In this document: one piece after another, positions 1 to 12,700 of the stretch | How positions within the stretch are numbered: the stretch's first letter is position 1 | Layout: every line of letters starts with the position of its first letter | NCBI RefSeq assembly: GCF_000715075.1 | Contig: NC_134101.1 | Location: forward strand, 136,042,237 to 136,106,236 | Reading direction: 5' to 3' | Origin: Nicotiana tabacum | Taxonomy: Eukaryota; Streptophyta; Magnoliopsida; Solanales; Solanaceae | Length of the DNA: 64,000 nucleotides | Made by a program: the position numbers and the translations under genes | The notes under the pieces: model-generated | The model's database searches: none | Told to the model about the DNA's origin: nothing | What the model saw: only the letters and a program-made list of their open reading frames with translations

Positions 1-483
1 ATTCAAACTGATGTACATAATGAACTGAAATTTCTTCTATTTATAGAAGAAAGGAAGCTGGTGTGTAAGCTGCTACTACAAGCTGCTACGCAAGCTGCTG
101 TGTAAGCTGCTACTGCAAGCTGCTGTGTAAGCTGCTACTGTAAGCTGCTATGCAAGCTGCTGTGTAAGCTGCTACTGCAAGCTGTTGTGTAAGCTGCTAC
201 TATACCAGATAGAGATAATCTTCTACTGAGAGCAATGTTTATCCATAACGGAGTACTGAATGGATAAGCTCATTATACCCGGTATGGATAATCTTCTACT
301 TAGGGTAATGTTTATCCATAATCGGGTACCGAAGTGATAAGCTTCTTCAGGAAGCTTATTTCCAATAGAGTACTAAATAGATAAACATATTTACAGTGGA
401 GTCCCATATGGATAAGCTTCTTCAGGAAGATTACTTACAACGGAGTACTAAATGAACATCTATAATATAATATATTTATAACA
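1..483 (-). repeat. C1 3' LTR (partial)
   Basis: It matches 5477-5935 along its length and ends in TTTATAACA at 483. It holds about 11 units of a 12-13-base minisatellite (AAGCTGCTACTGC / AAGCTGCTGTGT) at about 64-200. These are followed by repeated GGATAATCTTCTACT and ATGTTTATCCATAA blocks. The first roughly 62 bases of this LTR lie beyond the window. Confidence 0.92.
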
Positions 484-511
484 CTCCCCCTTGGATGTTC
501 ATTAAAAGATA

Positions 512-680
512 ATGTGTCTCATTAAAACCTTACTAGGAAAAATCACGTGGGAAAAAATCCTAGTGAAGGAAAAACAGTACACATATTTAGTAATATGCAT
601 TGCTAGGTGCCTCATTAAAAACCTTATAAGGAAAACCTCATGGGAAAAAACCTTAGTAAAGGAAAAAGAGTGCATTGCGT
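512..680 (-). repeat. Direct repeat pair between C1 pol and its 3' LTR
   Basis: Two diverged copies of a roughly 75-base block, at about 515-583 and 608-672, share TCATTAAAACCTTA, GGAAAA and GTGGGAAAAAA / ATGGGAAAAAA, then TAGTGAAGGAAAAA / TAGTAAAGGAAAAA. They lie downstream of the pol stop and upstream of the polypurine tract. The block resembles an extra purine-rich tract duplicated in this copia group (inference). Confidence 0.7.
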
Positions 681-683
681 ATT

Positions 684-3600
684 TTACTCCCCCTGATGAA
701 AACCTTGTTTCAAATATTTGAGTCTCCGCATTCCAATCTTATATACCATCTTCTCAAAAGTTGAGGTTGGCAAAGATTTAGTGAATAAATCTGCTGGATT
801 ATCACTTGAACGGATTTATTGCACATCAATGTCACCACTTTTCTGAAGATCCTGTGTGTAGAATAATTTTGGTGAAATGTGCTTCGTTCTATCTCCTTTT
901 ATAAATCCTCCCTTCAATTGGGCTATGCATGCAGCATTGTCTTCGTATAAAATTGTGGGTCTTTTCTCACATTTCAAACCACATTTTTCTCGAATAAAAT
1001 GAATTATTGATCTCAACCATACGCATTCCCTACTTGCTTCATGAATAGCTATTATCTCAGCGTGATTTGAAGAAGTAGCAACAATAGATTGCTTTGTGGA
1101 GCGCCATGATATGATAGTACCTCCATATGTAAATACGTAGCCGGTTTGAGATCGAGCTTTATGGGGATCAGATAAATAACCTGCATCTGCATAACCAACA
1201 AGGTCTACACTATCTTTGTTAGCATAAAACAAACCCATATCAAGAGTTTCCTTTAAATATCGCAATATATGCTTAATCCCGTTCCAATGTCTCCGTGTAG
1301 GATAAGAACTATATCTTGCTAGTAAATTAATAGAAAATATTATGTCAGTCCTTGTAGCATTAGCAAGATACATTAGTGCACCAATTGCACTGAGATAGGG
1401 TACTTCGGGACCAAGGAGTTCCTCGTCCTCTTCTGGAGGTCGGAACAAATCCTTATTCACTTCAAGTGATCGAACAACCATTGGTGTACTCAATGGGTGC
1501 GCTTTGTCCATGTAAAAGCGTTTTAATACCCTTTCTGTATAGGCAGATTGATGGATAAAGATCCCGTCTGCTAAATGTTCAATTTGCAGACCAAGACAAA
1601 ACTTTGTCTTTCAAAGATCTTTCATCTCAAATTCTTTCTTAAGATATTCAATTGCCTTTTGGAGCTCTTCTGGAGTTCCAACAAAATTTATGTCATCAAC
1701 ATAAACAACAAGTATAACAAATTCTGATGTCATTTTCTTTATAAAAATACATGGACAAATAACATCATTTATGTAACCTTCTTTCAGCAAATATTCACTA
1801 AGGCGATTATACCACATGCACCCAGATTGCTTTAAACCGTACAAAGATCTTTGTAATATGATTGAATACATTTCCTGAGATTTTGCTTCAGGCAGTTTAA
1901 ATCCTTCAGGGATTTTCATATAAATTTCATTATCAAGTAAACCGTACAGATAAGCTGTAACTAAATCCATTAGATGTATTTCAAACTTTTTATGTAGTGC
2001 TAAACTGATGAGATACCGAAATGTTATGGCATCCATAACAGGTGAATATGTTTCATCAAAATCGACTCCAGGTCGTTGTTAGAATCCTTGTGCAACAAGG
2101 CGAGCTTTGTATCTTTCAACTTCATTTTTATCATTCCTTTTTCTCACAAAAACCCATTTATGACCAACTAGTTTTATACCAGCAGGTGTTTGGACTACTG
2201 GTCCAAAGACCTCTCTTTTAGCAAGTGACTTCAATTCCAATTGAATTGCCTCTTGCTATTTTGGCCAATCAGATCTTTGTCGACATTCTTCGATAGATCG
2301 AGGTTCAAGATCCTCACTATCTTGCATAGTATTAAGTGAAACATTATATGCAAAAATATTATCCACCACTATTTTAGATCGATTTAAATTAATCCCATCA
2401 CCGATCGAACTTATTAAAAGTTCCTCACTCACATGAGCTTCGGGTTCATTAATTTCTTCAAGAATATCAGAACTAATCAGATTTTGGGTCTCTTTAGGAG
2501 ATCCCTTCATAGTATCGTTTTGATCATTTGTCGATTTTCTTTTTCGAGGATTTCGATCCTTAGAACCCAAAGGCCTACCACGCTTCAGGCGTGCTTTAGG
2601 TTCACTATCTCTCATGCTAGTAGATGGTCCTACTGGGACATCAATTCGGATAGGCACATTCTCTGCTGGGATATGTGACTTAGTTATCCTTTTCAAATCA
2701 GTAAATGCGTCTGGCATTTGATTTTCTATATTCTGTAAATGGATGATCTTCTGGACCTCCTGATTACATATAGGGGTACGGGGATCAAAGTGAGATAATG
2801 ATGAAATTTTCCACACAATTTCTCTTTTGATTTCCTTTTTCTCTCCCCTAATTGTGGAAAATTTGTTTCATCAAATCGACAATCTGCAAATCGAGCAGTA
2901 AATAAATCTCCTGTTAATGGTTCAAGATAGTGAATAATAGAGGGTGATTCAAACCCAACATATATTCCTATACTTCTTTGTGGTCCCATCTTACTACGTT
3001 GTGGTGGTGCTACTGGCACATATACAGCACATCCGAAAATTTGTAGATGGGCAATATTTAGTTCATGACCAAAAACTAATTGTGACGGAGAATATTTATT
3101 ATAATGTGTCGGTCTGAGACGGAGTGATGCTGCATGCAAGATAGCATGGCCCCAAGCAGTAGTGGGCAATTTTGTTTTCATAAGTAGTGGTCTTGCTATC
3201 AATTGCAGGCGTTTAATAAATGACTCTGCAAGGCCATTTTGAGTATGAACATAAGCTACAGGATGTTCAACTTTTATCCCAACGGATAGACAATAATCAT
3301 CAAAAGCTTGAGATGAGAATTCTCCAGCATTATCAAGGCGAATAGCCTTTATAGGATAATCTGGGAATTGTGCCCTTAATCGAATTATTTGGGCTAATAG
3401 CTTTGCAAACGCCAGGTTGCGAGATGATAGTAGGCACACATGAGACCATCTTGAAGATGCATCTATTAGGACCATAAAATATCTAAACAACCCATTTGGT
3501 GGGTGAATAGGTCCACATATATCCCCATGTATACGCTCTAAAAAGGCAAGGGATTCAATACCAACCTTCATTGGTGATGGTCTAGTGATCATTTTTCCTT

Positions 3601-4282
3601 GATTACAAGCATCACAAGAAAATTCGTCATTTGTAAGAATCTTCAAGTTCTTTAATGGATGCCCACTCGAATTTTCAATAATTCGTCTCATCATAATTGA
3701 TCCGGGATGGCCCAAACGGCCATGCCAAAGCACAAAAGTATTTGAATCCGTAAACTTCTGGTTTACGATAGAGTGTGCTTCAATTGTACTAATTTTTGAA
3801 TAGTATAAGCCAGAAGATAAAGTTGGTAACTTTTCTACAATGCATTTCTGGCCAGAAATATTCTTTGTAATACAAAGATATTCCATGTTCATTTCATCTA
3901 TTGTCTCAACATGATACCCATTTTGGCGGATATCTATAAAACTCAACAAGTTTCTTCGGGACTTGGAGGAGAACAATGTATTGTCTATAATAAGTTTTGT
4001 TCCCTTAGACAGAAATATTATGGCTCTTCCGGAGCCTTCAATCAAACTTATATTACCAAAAATTGTTGAAACATTTGCTTTTTCCTTATGCAAATAAGAA
4101 AAGTATTTCTGATCGTTGAATATGGCATGAGTTGTTCCACTATCAATAACACAAATATCTTCATGATTTGTCTTTGATCCAAACATAATTTGAGGGTTAT
4201 CCATATTCTTCAAAATAACATAAATAAAATATATTATAGTAAACATCATTATCAAAGCATAACTTTTATTTATGTACAACAA
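684..4282 (-). pseudogene. C1 pol (protease, integrase, reverse transcriptase, RNase H), broken
   Basis: Protease is marked by CVIDSGTTHAIF near 4150. Integrase shows its zinc-binding HHCC set (WHGRLGHPG ... CDACNQGK, about 3735-3600) and the catalytic D, D, E in HGDICGP, RLDNAGEF and NGLAESFIKR. Reverse transcriptase carries YVDD near 1690. RNase H carries YEDNAACI and HISPKLFYTQDLQ, and the frame ends with TAA at 684-686. Breaks include a frameshift between the integrase frame and 2816, stops near 2256 (DWPK-stop, where a Trp is expected) and near 2080, and frame changes at about 1611 and 816. An AT-rich stretch of about 45-50 bases with stops (4283-4327) separates it from gag. The enzyme set would cut the polyprotein, copy the RNA and integrate the cDNA, but this copy cannot make it whole. 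Confidence 0.9.
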
Positions 4283-4327
4283 TTACATAACCATACTATC
4301 TATTACAAACAACAAAAATTAAAATAT

Positions 4328-5336
4328 TTACATTTCTATATATTCACTACCGATTACATGACTTGTTTCTCCTTCTGGGAGTGCAAAGTAATCAGCTACA
4401 TCCAAATGCATGAAGTCTAAATTATCTTCAGAAATAAAATTTGCTTCAACATTTTTCTCTGTCTTCTTCAGGGAGGCTTGATAAAGCTCAACCAGGTGCT
4501 TTGGCGTACGACAGGTACGTGACCAGTGCCCTTTTCCTCCACATCTATAGCATGCATTTTCTGCATTTGGCGCTTGCACCACTTCATGCTTTTGTTCCTT
4601 CCTTTTCCACTGCTGGTGGTGAGGAGGCTTCTTTGGTGCATTATTATTACCATGATTGGGGTTTCTTCCCCGACCACGACCATGACCACGACTGGGGCCA
4701 CGACCTCTTCCACGTTTAGCTTGGTAGAAGTTCGTCTCATTCACTTCAGGGAATGGACAAGAACCAATAGGTCGACTTTCATGATTTTTCATTAATAGTC
4801 CATTATCTTGCTCTGCTATAAGAAGATGTGAGATAAGTTCAGAATACTTTTTAAATCCCATCTCTCGATATTGCTGCTGCAGGAGCATATTCGAGGCATG
4901 AAAAGTGGTGAAAGTTTTCTCCAACATATCATGATCAGTAATATTATCACCACATAATTTCAATTGGGAAATAATTCTGAACATACAGAATTATACTCCT
5001 AATAGATTTAAAATCTTGTAGCCTTAGATGATTCCAATCATAACGTGCCTGTAGAAGAACGACCATCTTCAGGTGGTCATATCTATCTTTCAAATTATTC
5101 CACACTATGATTGGATCTTTAATAGTAAGATATTCCATTTTCAGGCCCTCATCAAGGTGATGGCGTAGAAATATCATTGCTTTGGCACGATCTTGGTTTG
5201 ATGCCTGATTTTTATCCTTGATGGTGTCTGCCAGACCCATCGCATCAAGATGAATTTCAGCATCAAGCACCCAAGACATGTAGCTTTTGCCTGATATATC
5301 CAGGGCTACAAATTCAAGTTTAGAAAGATTTGACAT
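4328..5336 (-). pseudogene. C1 gag (capsid and nucleocapsid), frameshifted
   Basis: The start at 5336 gives MSNLSKLEFVALDISGKSY, the usual N-terminus of plant copia Gag of the UBN2 type. The frame shifts at about 4950-4984. The second part has a Gly/Arg-rich basic run followed by a CCHC zinc knuckle, CYRCGGKGHWSRTC, at about 4510-4552, which packs RNA. The stop is at 4328, and pol begins beyond a stop-rich gap. Fully open reading frames lie on the opposite strand of the Arg-rich part but are shadows of it. Confidence 0.88.
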
Positions 5337-5414
5337 TATTTAGGAAAAGAAAGTTCTTACCTCTAATACTTTCAAAGTATTTGCTCGAGATGTCAGAGTC
5401 TCGTGCTGATAACG

Positions 5415-5935
5415 TGTTATAAAATAAAGACTGTAAAGTAAAGATAAGTATGGAGAGAAACTGATATATTATTCGAATTCAAACTGATGTACATAATGAA
5501 CTGAAATCTCTTCTATTTATAGAAGAAAAGAAGTTGTTGTGTAAGCTGCTATTACAAGCTGATGTGTAAGCTGCTATTACAAGCTGTTGTGTAAGCTGCT
5601 ATTACAAGCTGCTGTGTAAGCTGCTACTGCAAGCTGCTGTGTAAGCTGCTACTGTACCAGATATGGATAATCTTCTACTGAGAGCAATGTTTATCCATAA
5701 CGGAGTACTGAATGGATAAGCTTATTATACCCGATATGGATAATCTTCTAGATAGGGTAATGTTTATCCATAACCGGGTACCGAAGTGATAAGCTTCTTC
5801 AGAAAGCTTATTTCCAATAGAGTACTAAATAGATAAACATATTTACGGTGGAGTCTCATATGGATAAGCTTCTTCAGGAAGATTATTTACAACGGAGTAC
5901 TAAATGAACATCCATAATATAATATATTTATAACA
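5415..5935 (-). repeat. C1 5' LTR (complete, 521 bp)
   Basis: It runs from TGTTATAAAATAAAGAC to TATATTTATAACA and matches 1-483. It carries about ten units of the same AAGCTGCT minisatellite (about 5531-5650), with a different unit order from the other LTR. Bases 5936-5940 (AAATC) would be one side of the target duplication; the other side is outside the window. Confidence 0.92.
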
Positions 5936-6669
5936 AAATCTACTTTTTACAGGTCAAGACAAAGAATTATACGTCCTATATATTTTCATCGGGGGAAAAA
6001 TTCTTACGACAAGCACTATGTTTTGTTTATGTTAGAGGGGAATTCAGGTTTATGTTCATGAAAAGTTTGAGTGCCAATTGTTGCCAGCTGCATCTTTTCT
6101 AACGTTAGGTACCTAATCATGAGTACATTTTGCTCCAATCAGGTAGCCCCAAATACTGCCTATTGACAGTTGTGGCTGACATATATTTGGCTCCCAAATT
6201 CTGTTGGATTTCTTAAGCAGCCAGTTATTTTTATTTGTTTATTACTCTTACAATATTACATGAGGAGATCGATAGCCATCAAATCACAAGTATGATTTGA
6301 TAAATTCAGTGTGAAAGGAATATATTTTTCCCAACAAACCTAACGAGGAGGATAAATAATTTAACTGACACTTGCAGAACATGTAAATATTTATCCTGTT
6401 GGAAAATATAATTTGAATTCCAAAATGAAAAAGGTCATGACCTGGCAAGGTCGTTTTGGGCATTGTAATAAAAATCAATGATTAATGTAGGGGCCCTAAT
6501 GTTGATACTTGATATTGATTTGTTAATTAGCTTTGTTTCTGGTGAAACTTCTCTTTCACCATAGACTTTGTTCTTTAAACAGCAAGCAAGTGAAGAAAAG
6601 TTTGCCCAATCCAAGTACATTATACGTACATTCATTTTTTTTAGTTTTGAAAGACACGACATGATGTTA
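5936..6669. other. Host DNA between C1 and G2, no gene recognised
   Basis: This is ordinary AT-rich sequence and the left flank of the original insertion site of G2. It would have continued directly into 51864 before insertion. Short open frames on both strands have no recognisable domain. I see no repeat shared with the rest of the window. Confidence 0.6.
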
Positions 6670-6674
6670 TTTGG
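6670..6674. repeat. Target-site duplication of G2, left copy (TTTGG)
   Basis: TTTGG at 6670-6674 immediately precedes the LTR start TGTGACGATCC. The same five bases follow the other LTR end at 51859-51863. A perfect pair 45 kb apart shows both outer G2 ends are intact. Confidence 0.92.
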
Positions 6675-9600
6675 TGTGACGATCCAAAAGGTTATCACTT
6701 GTTTTAGAAATAAATTCTGTGTTCGATGTCTTAAAAACCTCTTTCAGTATTATCTCGAGTTGCGTGCGCAGTCCGGGCGCGTAGCCAGAAAGCCTATATG
6801 TGAAAATTTGTAAAAAATGATGAATTTTGACTTCGGTCAACATTTTAGGTAAGCGGACCCGGACCCGTGATTTGACGGTCCTGGAAGGTCCGTAGGAAAA
6901 TATGGGACTTGGGCGTATGCCTAGAATCGAATTCCGAGGTCCCAAGCCCGAGAAATGAATTTTTAAAGAAAATTATTTTCTGGAATATTTATGAGTTTTT
7001 GAAAATGAAATGTGTTTAGAACTTGATGGTATTAGGCCCGTATTTTGGTTCCGGCGTCCGGTACAGGTCTTATATGTGATTTAAGATAAATATGTGAAAT
7101 TTGGTAAGAAATGGACTTGAAATGACGTGAATCAGATCATATTTGAGAAACATTTGGAAAATTTGAAGTTCTTAAGAAATTTCATGATTTTGATGCTAAA
7201 TTCATAGTTGTTGATGTTATTTTAGTGATTTGAATGCACAATCGAGTCCGTATGATGTTTTTAGGTTGGTGTGCATGTTTGGTTTGGAGCCCCGAGGGCT
7301 CGGATGAGTTTTGGATAGGCCACGGAGTGAAAATTTCATTTAGGAATTTGCTGGTATGTTGCAGACTTGCAGGCTTCGCATTTTGCGAAGCATTGTATGC
7401 GAGCATTGTATCGCAAATGCGAGAAGTGGCCTGGGCTGCCTTATTCGCAAATGCGAAGAAATGGTCGGAAATGTGGCATCGCAAATGCGAAGAGGCCTGA
7501 TTTTCCTCAGGGTTTGCAAATGCGAACCCATGTTCACAAATGTGAAGGTAACAGACTTCTGGGTTAGCAATTGTGAACCCTAGTCGTAATTGCGACGTCT
7601 GCAACCTGCAATTTTATAACTTAGCCGAAAATCTTTCATTTTTCACACTCTTTCAAAACCAAAACACTCTTGGACGATTTTTCAAAGAAAACTCTTCTTC
7701 CAAATCGATTTTATGTCAATTTTAACTCGTTTTCTTCAATCATTGACATCTTTTCACATGATTTCAACTCAAAATCAATGATTTTCATGGAGAAAATTGG
7801 GTGTTTTGGGTAGAACCTAGGTTTTTCAAAAATTGGGGATTTGGACCTCGATTTGAGGTTTGATTTCAAAACAAATTATATATTTGAGTTCGTGGGCGAA
7901 TGGTTAATCAGGTTTTGGTTCGAACTTCGGGTTTTGACCATGTGGGCCCGGAGGCGATTTTTGACTTTTGGGTAAAACTTTGGAAAACTTATTGTCATGC
8001 ATTAGCATTGATTCATTTAGCATTTATTGATGTAAGTAAGTAACTTGTGGCTAGATAAGGGCGAAGTGGTGGAGGAATCAAGAGGTAAAGCGATAGTAGA
8101 AACTTAAATTGTGTTCGTGGCATCGAGGTAAGTGTTTGGTCTAACCTTAGCTTGAGGGATTAGGAGTTGTATCCTATTTGCTATGTGTTATTTGTTGAGT
8201 ACGACGTATAGGCATGGTGACGAGTATCTATACGTTGGTGTTAAGCATGCCCGTGAGTCTTATACTATGATTAATGTGACTCCGTATCGTATTGTTCATG
8301 CTCTATATGATAATTTCTATTGAGGAATATGATTTGTGGAACTATTATTAGTAATTGAACATGGTAGAGCGTTGGCTCAAGTTGAGAATTTAATTGTTGA
8401 GCATGGTAGAGCATTGACTCAAGTTGAGAACTGAATTGTTGAACATTGTACATCATTGACTCAAGTTAAGAATTGAACTGTTGAACATCATAGAGCATTG
8501 GCTCAAGTTGTGAATTGAGTTGTGAAGTAAATGTGAAAGAATAAAGGAGAGAGAGAATTATGATATTGTCTCCCTTGCGTGGATGTTATTGTTTTGATAT
8601 TGTTTTCCCATGCCGAGATTTGATTGTTGTACTATTGTTCCCTTGCTAAGATATTATTATGATTTCATTTATTTCCTTTCCCTTATTTCTTGTGATTGTT
8701 GCTTGGAGTGAGGAAGAGTGTAAAGTACGAAGGGTGATGCCGTGTATGATTTTGTGAGGAAGAGTGTAAAGCACGAAGGGTGATGTCGTGCCGCACGATG
8801 TACAATTCCGTGCCGATTATATTGATTTTATGGTGAGGATGAGAGTAAAAGCACGAAGCATGATGCCGTGCATTTTATATTGATTCTTATAGTGAAGACG
8901 AGAGTAAAAGCACGAAGGGTGATGCCGTGCACTTGTCCTTGATTTTCCTAATTCTTGTTGATAATAGAGTTATGTTGTCCTTTACGTTTATTTACGGATT
9001 TTCTGTTGTTACTTGATTTTATTTGATGTTATACATTCCCTTACCCTATTTGCTTTGTGATTGATGCTTGGGTGAGGAAGAGTGTAAAGCACGAAGGGTG
9101 ATGCCGTGTATTTTTTGGTGAGAGACTATTAAAGCACGAAGGGTGATGTCGTGCGCTTGTCTTTGATTTCCTGATTTTATGGATAATTGAGTCAAAGAAT
9201 TAGTAGATCTGTTCCGCCCAAAATGGGAATGGGCTAGGGTTATGAACATGATTCCCCCTTCCTACTTTCAATTGAACTGTGGTGATCCTCATATTTATTT
9301 ATTGTTCTTCTGTTATTAGTCGATGTCCCTGCAGCATGGTATCCCCCCTCAAACACTTAACTATACATTACTGTTCTTCTTTTCCGCTGTATATGATTTA
9401 ACTACACAGGTTTAATTGGTAGTCTGGTCCTAGCCTCGTTACTACTTCGGCGAGGTTAGGTTAGGCACTTACCAGCACACGGAGTCGGTTGTGCTGATAC
9501 TATACTCTACACTCTTTTGTGTAGATCCCAGTGCTATAGATTTCGAACCGCAGTGAAATTGTTGTTTCTTGTTCATCAGGTGACCCGAAGTAGTCCTTCA

Positions 9601-9706
9601 GGCGTCCGCAGGCCTTGGCGTCTCTTTCTATCTACTATTCCTGTTTCTTTCATGTATTTCCAAAGATAGTGTTATATTTATTTCTTTCAGGCCTTTGTTG
9701 TAGTAC
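6675..9706 (+). repeat. G2 5' LTR, part A
   Basis: It aligns throughout with 48607 to about 51607. From left to right it holds a cluster of GCAAATGCG-type dyads (about 7375-7605), repeats of the type TTGAGCATGGTAGAGCATTGGCTCAAG (about 8355-8515), CCCTTGC-containing repeats (about 8570-8690) and repeats of GTAAAGCACGAAGGGTGATGCCGTG (about 8725-9155). It stops at TAGTAC, where G1 was inserted; the missing end is at 43554-43807. Open frames here (for example 7182-7604) arise from the repeats. Confidence 0.92.
9702..9706. repeat. Target-site duplication of G1, left copy (AGTAC)
   Basis: AGTAC at 9702-9706 is repeated at 43554-43558, on the other side of G1. In the unbroken G2 3' LTR the site reads TTGTAGTACTCCTAG once (about 51599-51613). 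This proves that G1 landed inside the G2 LTR. Confidence 0.94.
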
Positions 9707-12700
9707 TGTCACGACTCGGATTTCCCAACTTCGGGAGTCGTGATGACACCTACTAATGTGAGCCAAGCAAGCTAATCATTTAACTACTTACTTCATTACC
9801 CAATTATTTCTTTTTAACAAATATAAGGCGATAACATGAAAACAGTGGAACTTTAAATAATTAAGCGGAAGATAACAATTAAATATCTGAAATCTGCTTC
9901 TATTACAACTCTTAAAACCTAAAGCACCCAAAACCTGGTATCACAGTGTCACAGACGGTCTAAGATTTACTACATACAAAGTCTGAAGAAACTGACAATA
10001 CACTATTTCTGAATAAAAGGAAAATGAAACCGGAAATAGGAATAGAGGAGACGCCAGGGTCTACAGACGCCTGCAGATCTACCTTGGATCTCCGCGTGGA
10101 ATGAAGGTAGCCTCCACACTATAGTCCAAAAGCTGCTCCGGGATCTGCACATAATGCAGAGTGTAGTATCAGCACAACCGACCCCATGTGCTAGTAAGTG
10201 TCTAGCCTAACCTCGGCAAAGTAGTGACGAGGCTAGGACCAGACTACCAAATAACCTGTGCAGTTCAAATACATATACAACGGAAAGAAATACAGAAATA
10301 ACCAGTTAATATGGGAGGGGGAGCATGCTGTGAGGGAGATAACAATTCCGAATAGAAAGACATCAAGTAATGAAAGAAACAATATAACTCAAATATTAAC
10401 AAAGAATCAGAAATCAACAAATGCACGACATCACCCTTTGTGCTTTTACTCTCGTCCTCACCAAAGCAATCATATAATAAAAATATACACGACATCACAT
10501 TTCGTGTTTTTACTCTCTTTACTCACCATATAATCAATATAACCGGCACGGAATGGTACATCGTGCGGCACGACATCACCCTTCGTGCTTTACACTCTTT
10601 CCTCACAATCATACACGGCATCACCCTTCGTGCTTTACACTCTTTCCTCACAAAACAAATCATGCACGACATCACCCTTCGTGCTTTACCTCTCTTCCTC
10701 ACCCTAAACAACAATCACAAATAATAGGGCAAGGGAACCAATGAAATTGCAATGAAAATCCCGACAAGGGAACAACAATTCAACAATTTAATCCCAACAA
10801 GGGAACAACATCAATAATATCAACATCCCGCCAAGGGAGATAACAAATAAATCAACAATAGCCCGGCAAGGGTAACAACATAATGATCTCTTCTCTTTCT
10901 CACTTTTGCTTCACTATTCACTTCACAACTCGAGCCAATGCTCTAGAGGTTCAATTATCACTTATACTTTCACAATTCGTTATACAACTTGAGCCAACGC
11001 TCCTCAAGGTTCATAGATCACAATTCCTTCCACAAACTTTATACCACAAATAGAAACCACCACTAAGGCATGAAAGATACAACGAAGTCATGATAATCAC
11101 AATATAAAGACTCACGGGCATGCTAGACACCAACGTACAGATACTCGTCACCATGCCTATACGTCGTACTCAACAATTACCACATAGAAAATAGGACTCA
11201 ACTCCTAATCCCTCAAGCTAAGGTTAGACTAAACACTTACCTCGATGCCACGAATACAATTCACGATTCAATTATAGCTTTACCCCTTGATTCCACCACC
11301 AATTTGCTCGTATCTAGTCACAAGTTACTTAATTACATCAATAAACGCCAAATGAATCAATTTGAATGCATAAAAATGAGTTTTCCAAAGTTTTGCCCAA
11401 AAAGTAAAAAAATTCCCCGAGACCACATGGTCAAAACCCATGGTTCGAATCATAACCCGATTGCCCATTCCCCCATGAACCCAAATATATAATTTATTTT
11501 GAAATCGGACCTCAAATCGAGATCCAAATCCCCAATTTTTTAAAAATCTAGGTTCTACGCAAAACACCCTATTTCCCTCATGAAAATCATTGATTTTAAG
11601 TTGAAATCATGTTAAAGATGTTAATGATTGAAGGAAATGATTAAAGTTAATTTACAAGTATTTGGAAGAAGAGTTGTGGAAAATCGCCCAAAGGAGTTTG
11701 TGTTTTTAAAAGATGTGAAAAATGAGTTTAAAATTGTCTAAGTATAAAGTTGCAAGTCGCAGGTATGGGAAATGCGAACAGAGGTTTGCAATTGCGAACC
11801 CCGACCTCTGCTAAGTTGGGAAATGCGAAACAGGGCTCATATTTGCGAATCCTTCAGAAATGCTGGACTTTCGCATTTGCGAACAAAATGTCGCATTTGC
11901 AACACATAGGTCGCTTTTGCGATCACTGGCCAAGTGGGAAACTTCGCATTTGCGAAGATATTATCGCATTCGCGAGAGGGAGCTGGCCAGGGCTTCTTTT
12001 GCAAGGCCTGCTATGCACAGCTGAAAAACCTGCAATTTTCTGAGTTAAAAGTGCACCTCGTGGCCTATCCAAAATTCACCCGAGCCCTTGGGGCTCCAAA
12101 CTAAATATACACACAACCTCAAAAATATCCCACGAACTTATTCGTGTACTCATATCCCGAAAATAACATCACAGACATCGAATTAAACCTCAAGATCAAT
12201 GAAATTTCTCAAAACTTCTTTAAACATCAAATTTGCATTTAAGGTCCGAATCACGTCAAACGGATTCCGTTTCTTACGAAACTTCACAGGATTATCTTAA
12301 ATTATATATAAGACCTGTACCCAGCGCCGGAACCGAAATATGGGCCCGATACCAACATGTTCTAATCCAAATTCATTTCCATAACCTTTAAACAATTTCA
12401 GAAAATAATTTTCTTTAAAAAATTCATTTCTCGGGCTTGGGACCTCGGAATTCGATTCCGGGCATACGCCCAAGTCCCATATTTTCCTACGGATCCTCCG
12501 GGACCATCAAATCACGGGTCCGGTCTGTTTACCCAAAATGTTGACCAAAGTCAAATTAATTCATTTTATAGTCAAAATTTATCATTTTTCATAGATTTTT
12601 CACATTTAGGCTTTCCAGCTACGCGCCCAGATTATGCATACAAATCGAGGTGATGGTAAGATAGGTTTTTAAGGCCCCAGAATGTAGAATTTCATTTTAA

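Larger units (their letters stand above)
1..5935 (-). mobile_element. C1: Ty1/copia LTR retrotransposon, decayed, left LTR cut by window start
   Basis: The element reads right to left: 5' LTR 5415-5935, gag-pol 5336 to 684, 3' LTR 483 to 1. Both LTRs share the TG...CA ends visible at 5415 (TGTTATAAA) and 5935 (TTTATAACA). The left copy lacks about 62 bases that lie outside the window. The order gag, protease, integrase, reverse transcriptase, RNase H is the copia order. The base just inside the 5' LTR reads, on the minus strand, TTATCAGCACGAGACTC, in the primer-site position and resembling the initiator tRNA-Met type. A purine tract (AAGGGGGAG on the minus strand, 484-494) abuts the 3' LTR. 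The coding region is broken in several places, so this copy is non-autonomous. Confidence 0.93.

Noticed and set aside
4441..4795. His/Asp-rich open frames on the plus strand
   Set aside because: They are the antisense of the Arg/Gly-rich part and zinc knuckle of C1 gag.
7182..7604. Open frames of 75-140 codons on both strands in the G2 LTR, repeated at 42516-42947 and 49075-49554
   Set aside because: They come from the GCAAATGCG dyad clusters, which lack stops in several frames. The copies differ by frameshifts and have no start context or domain.
10258..10724. Similar frames of about 91 codons at 10258 and 18470 in the same order, looking like a conserved small protein
   Set aside because: Both lie in the same place of the two G1 LTRs and consist of the GCACGAAGGGTGATG repeats. 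Similarity is due to the LTR, not to selection on a protein.
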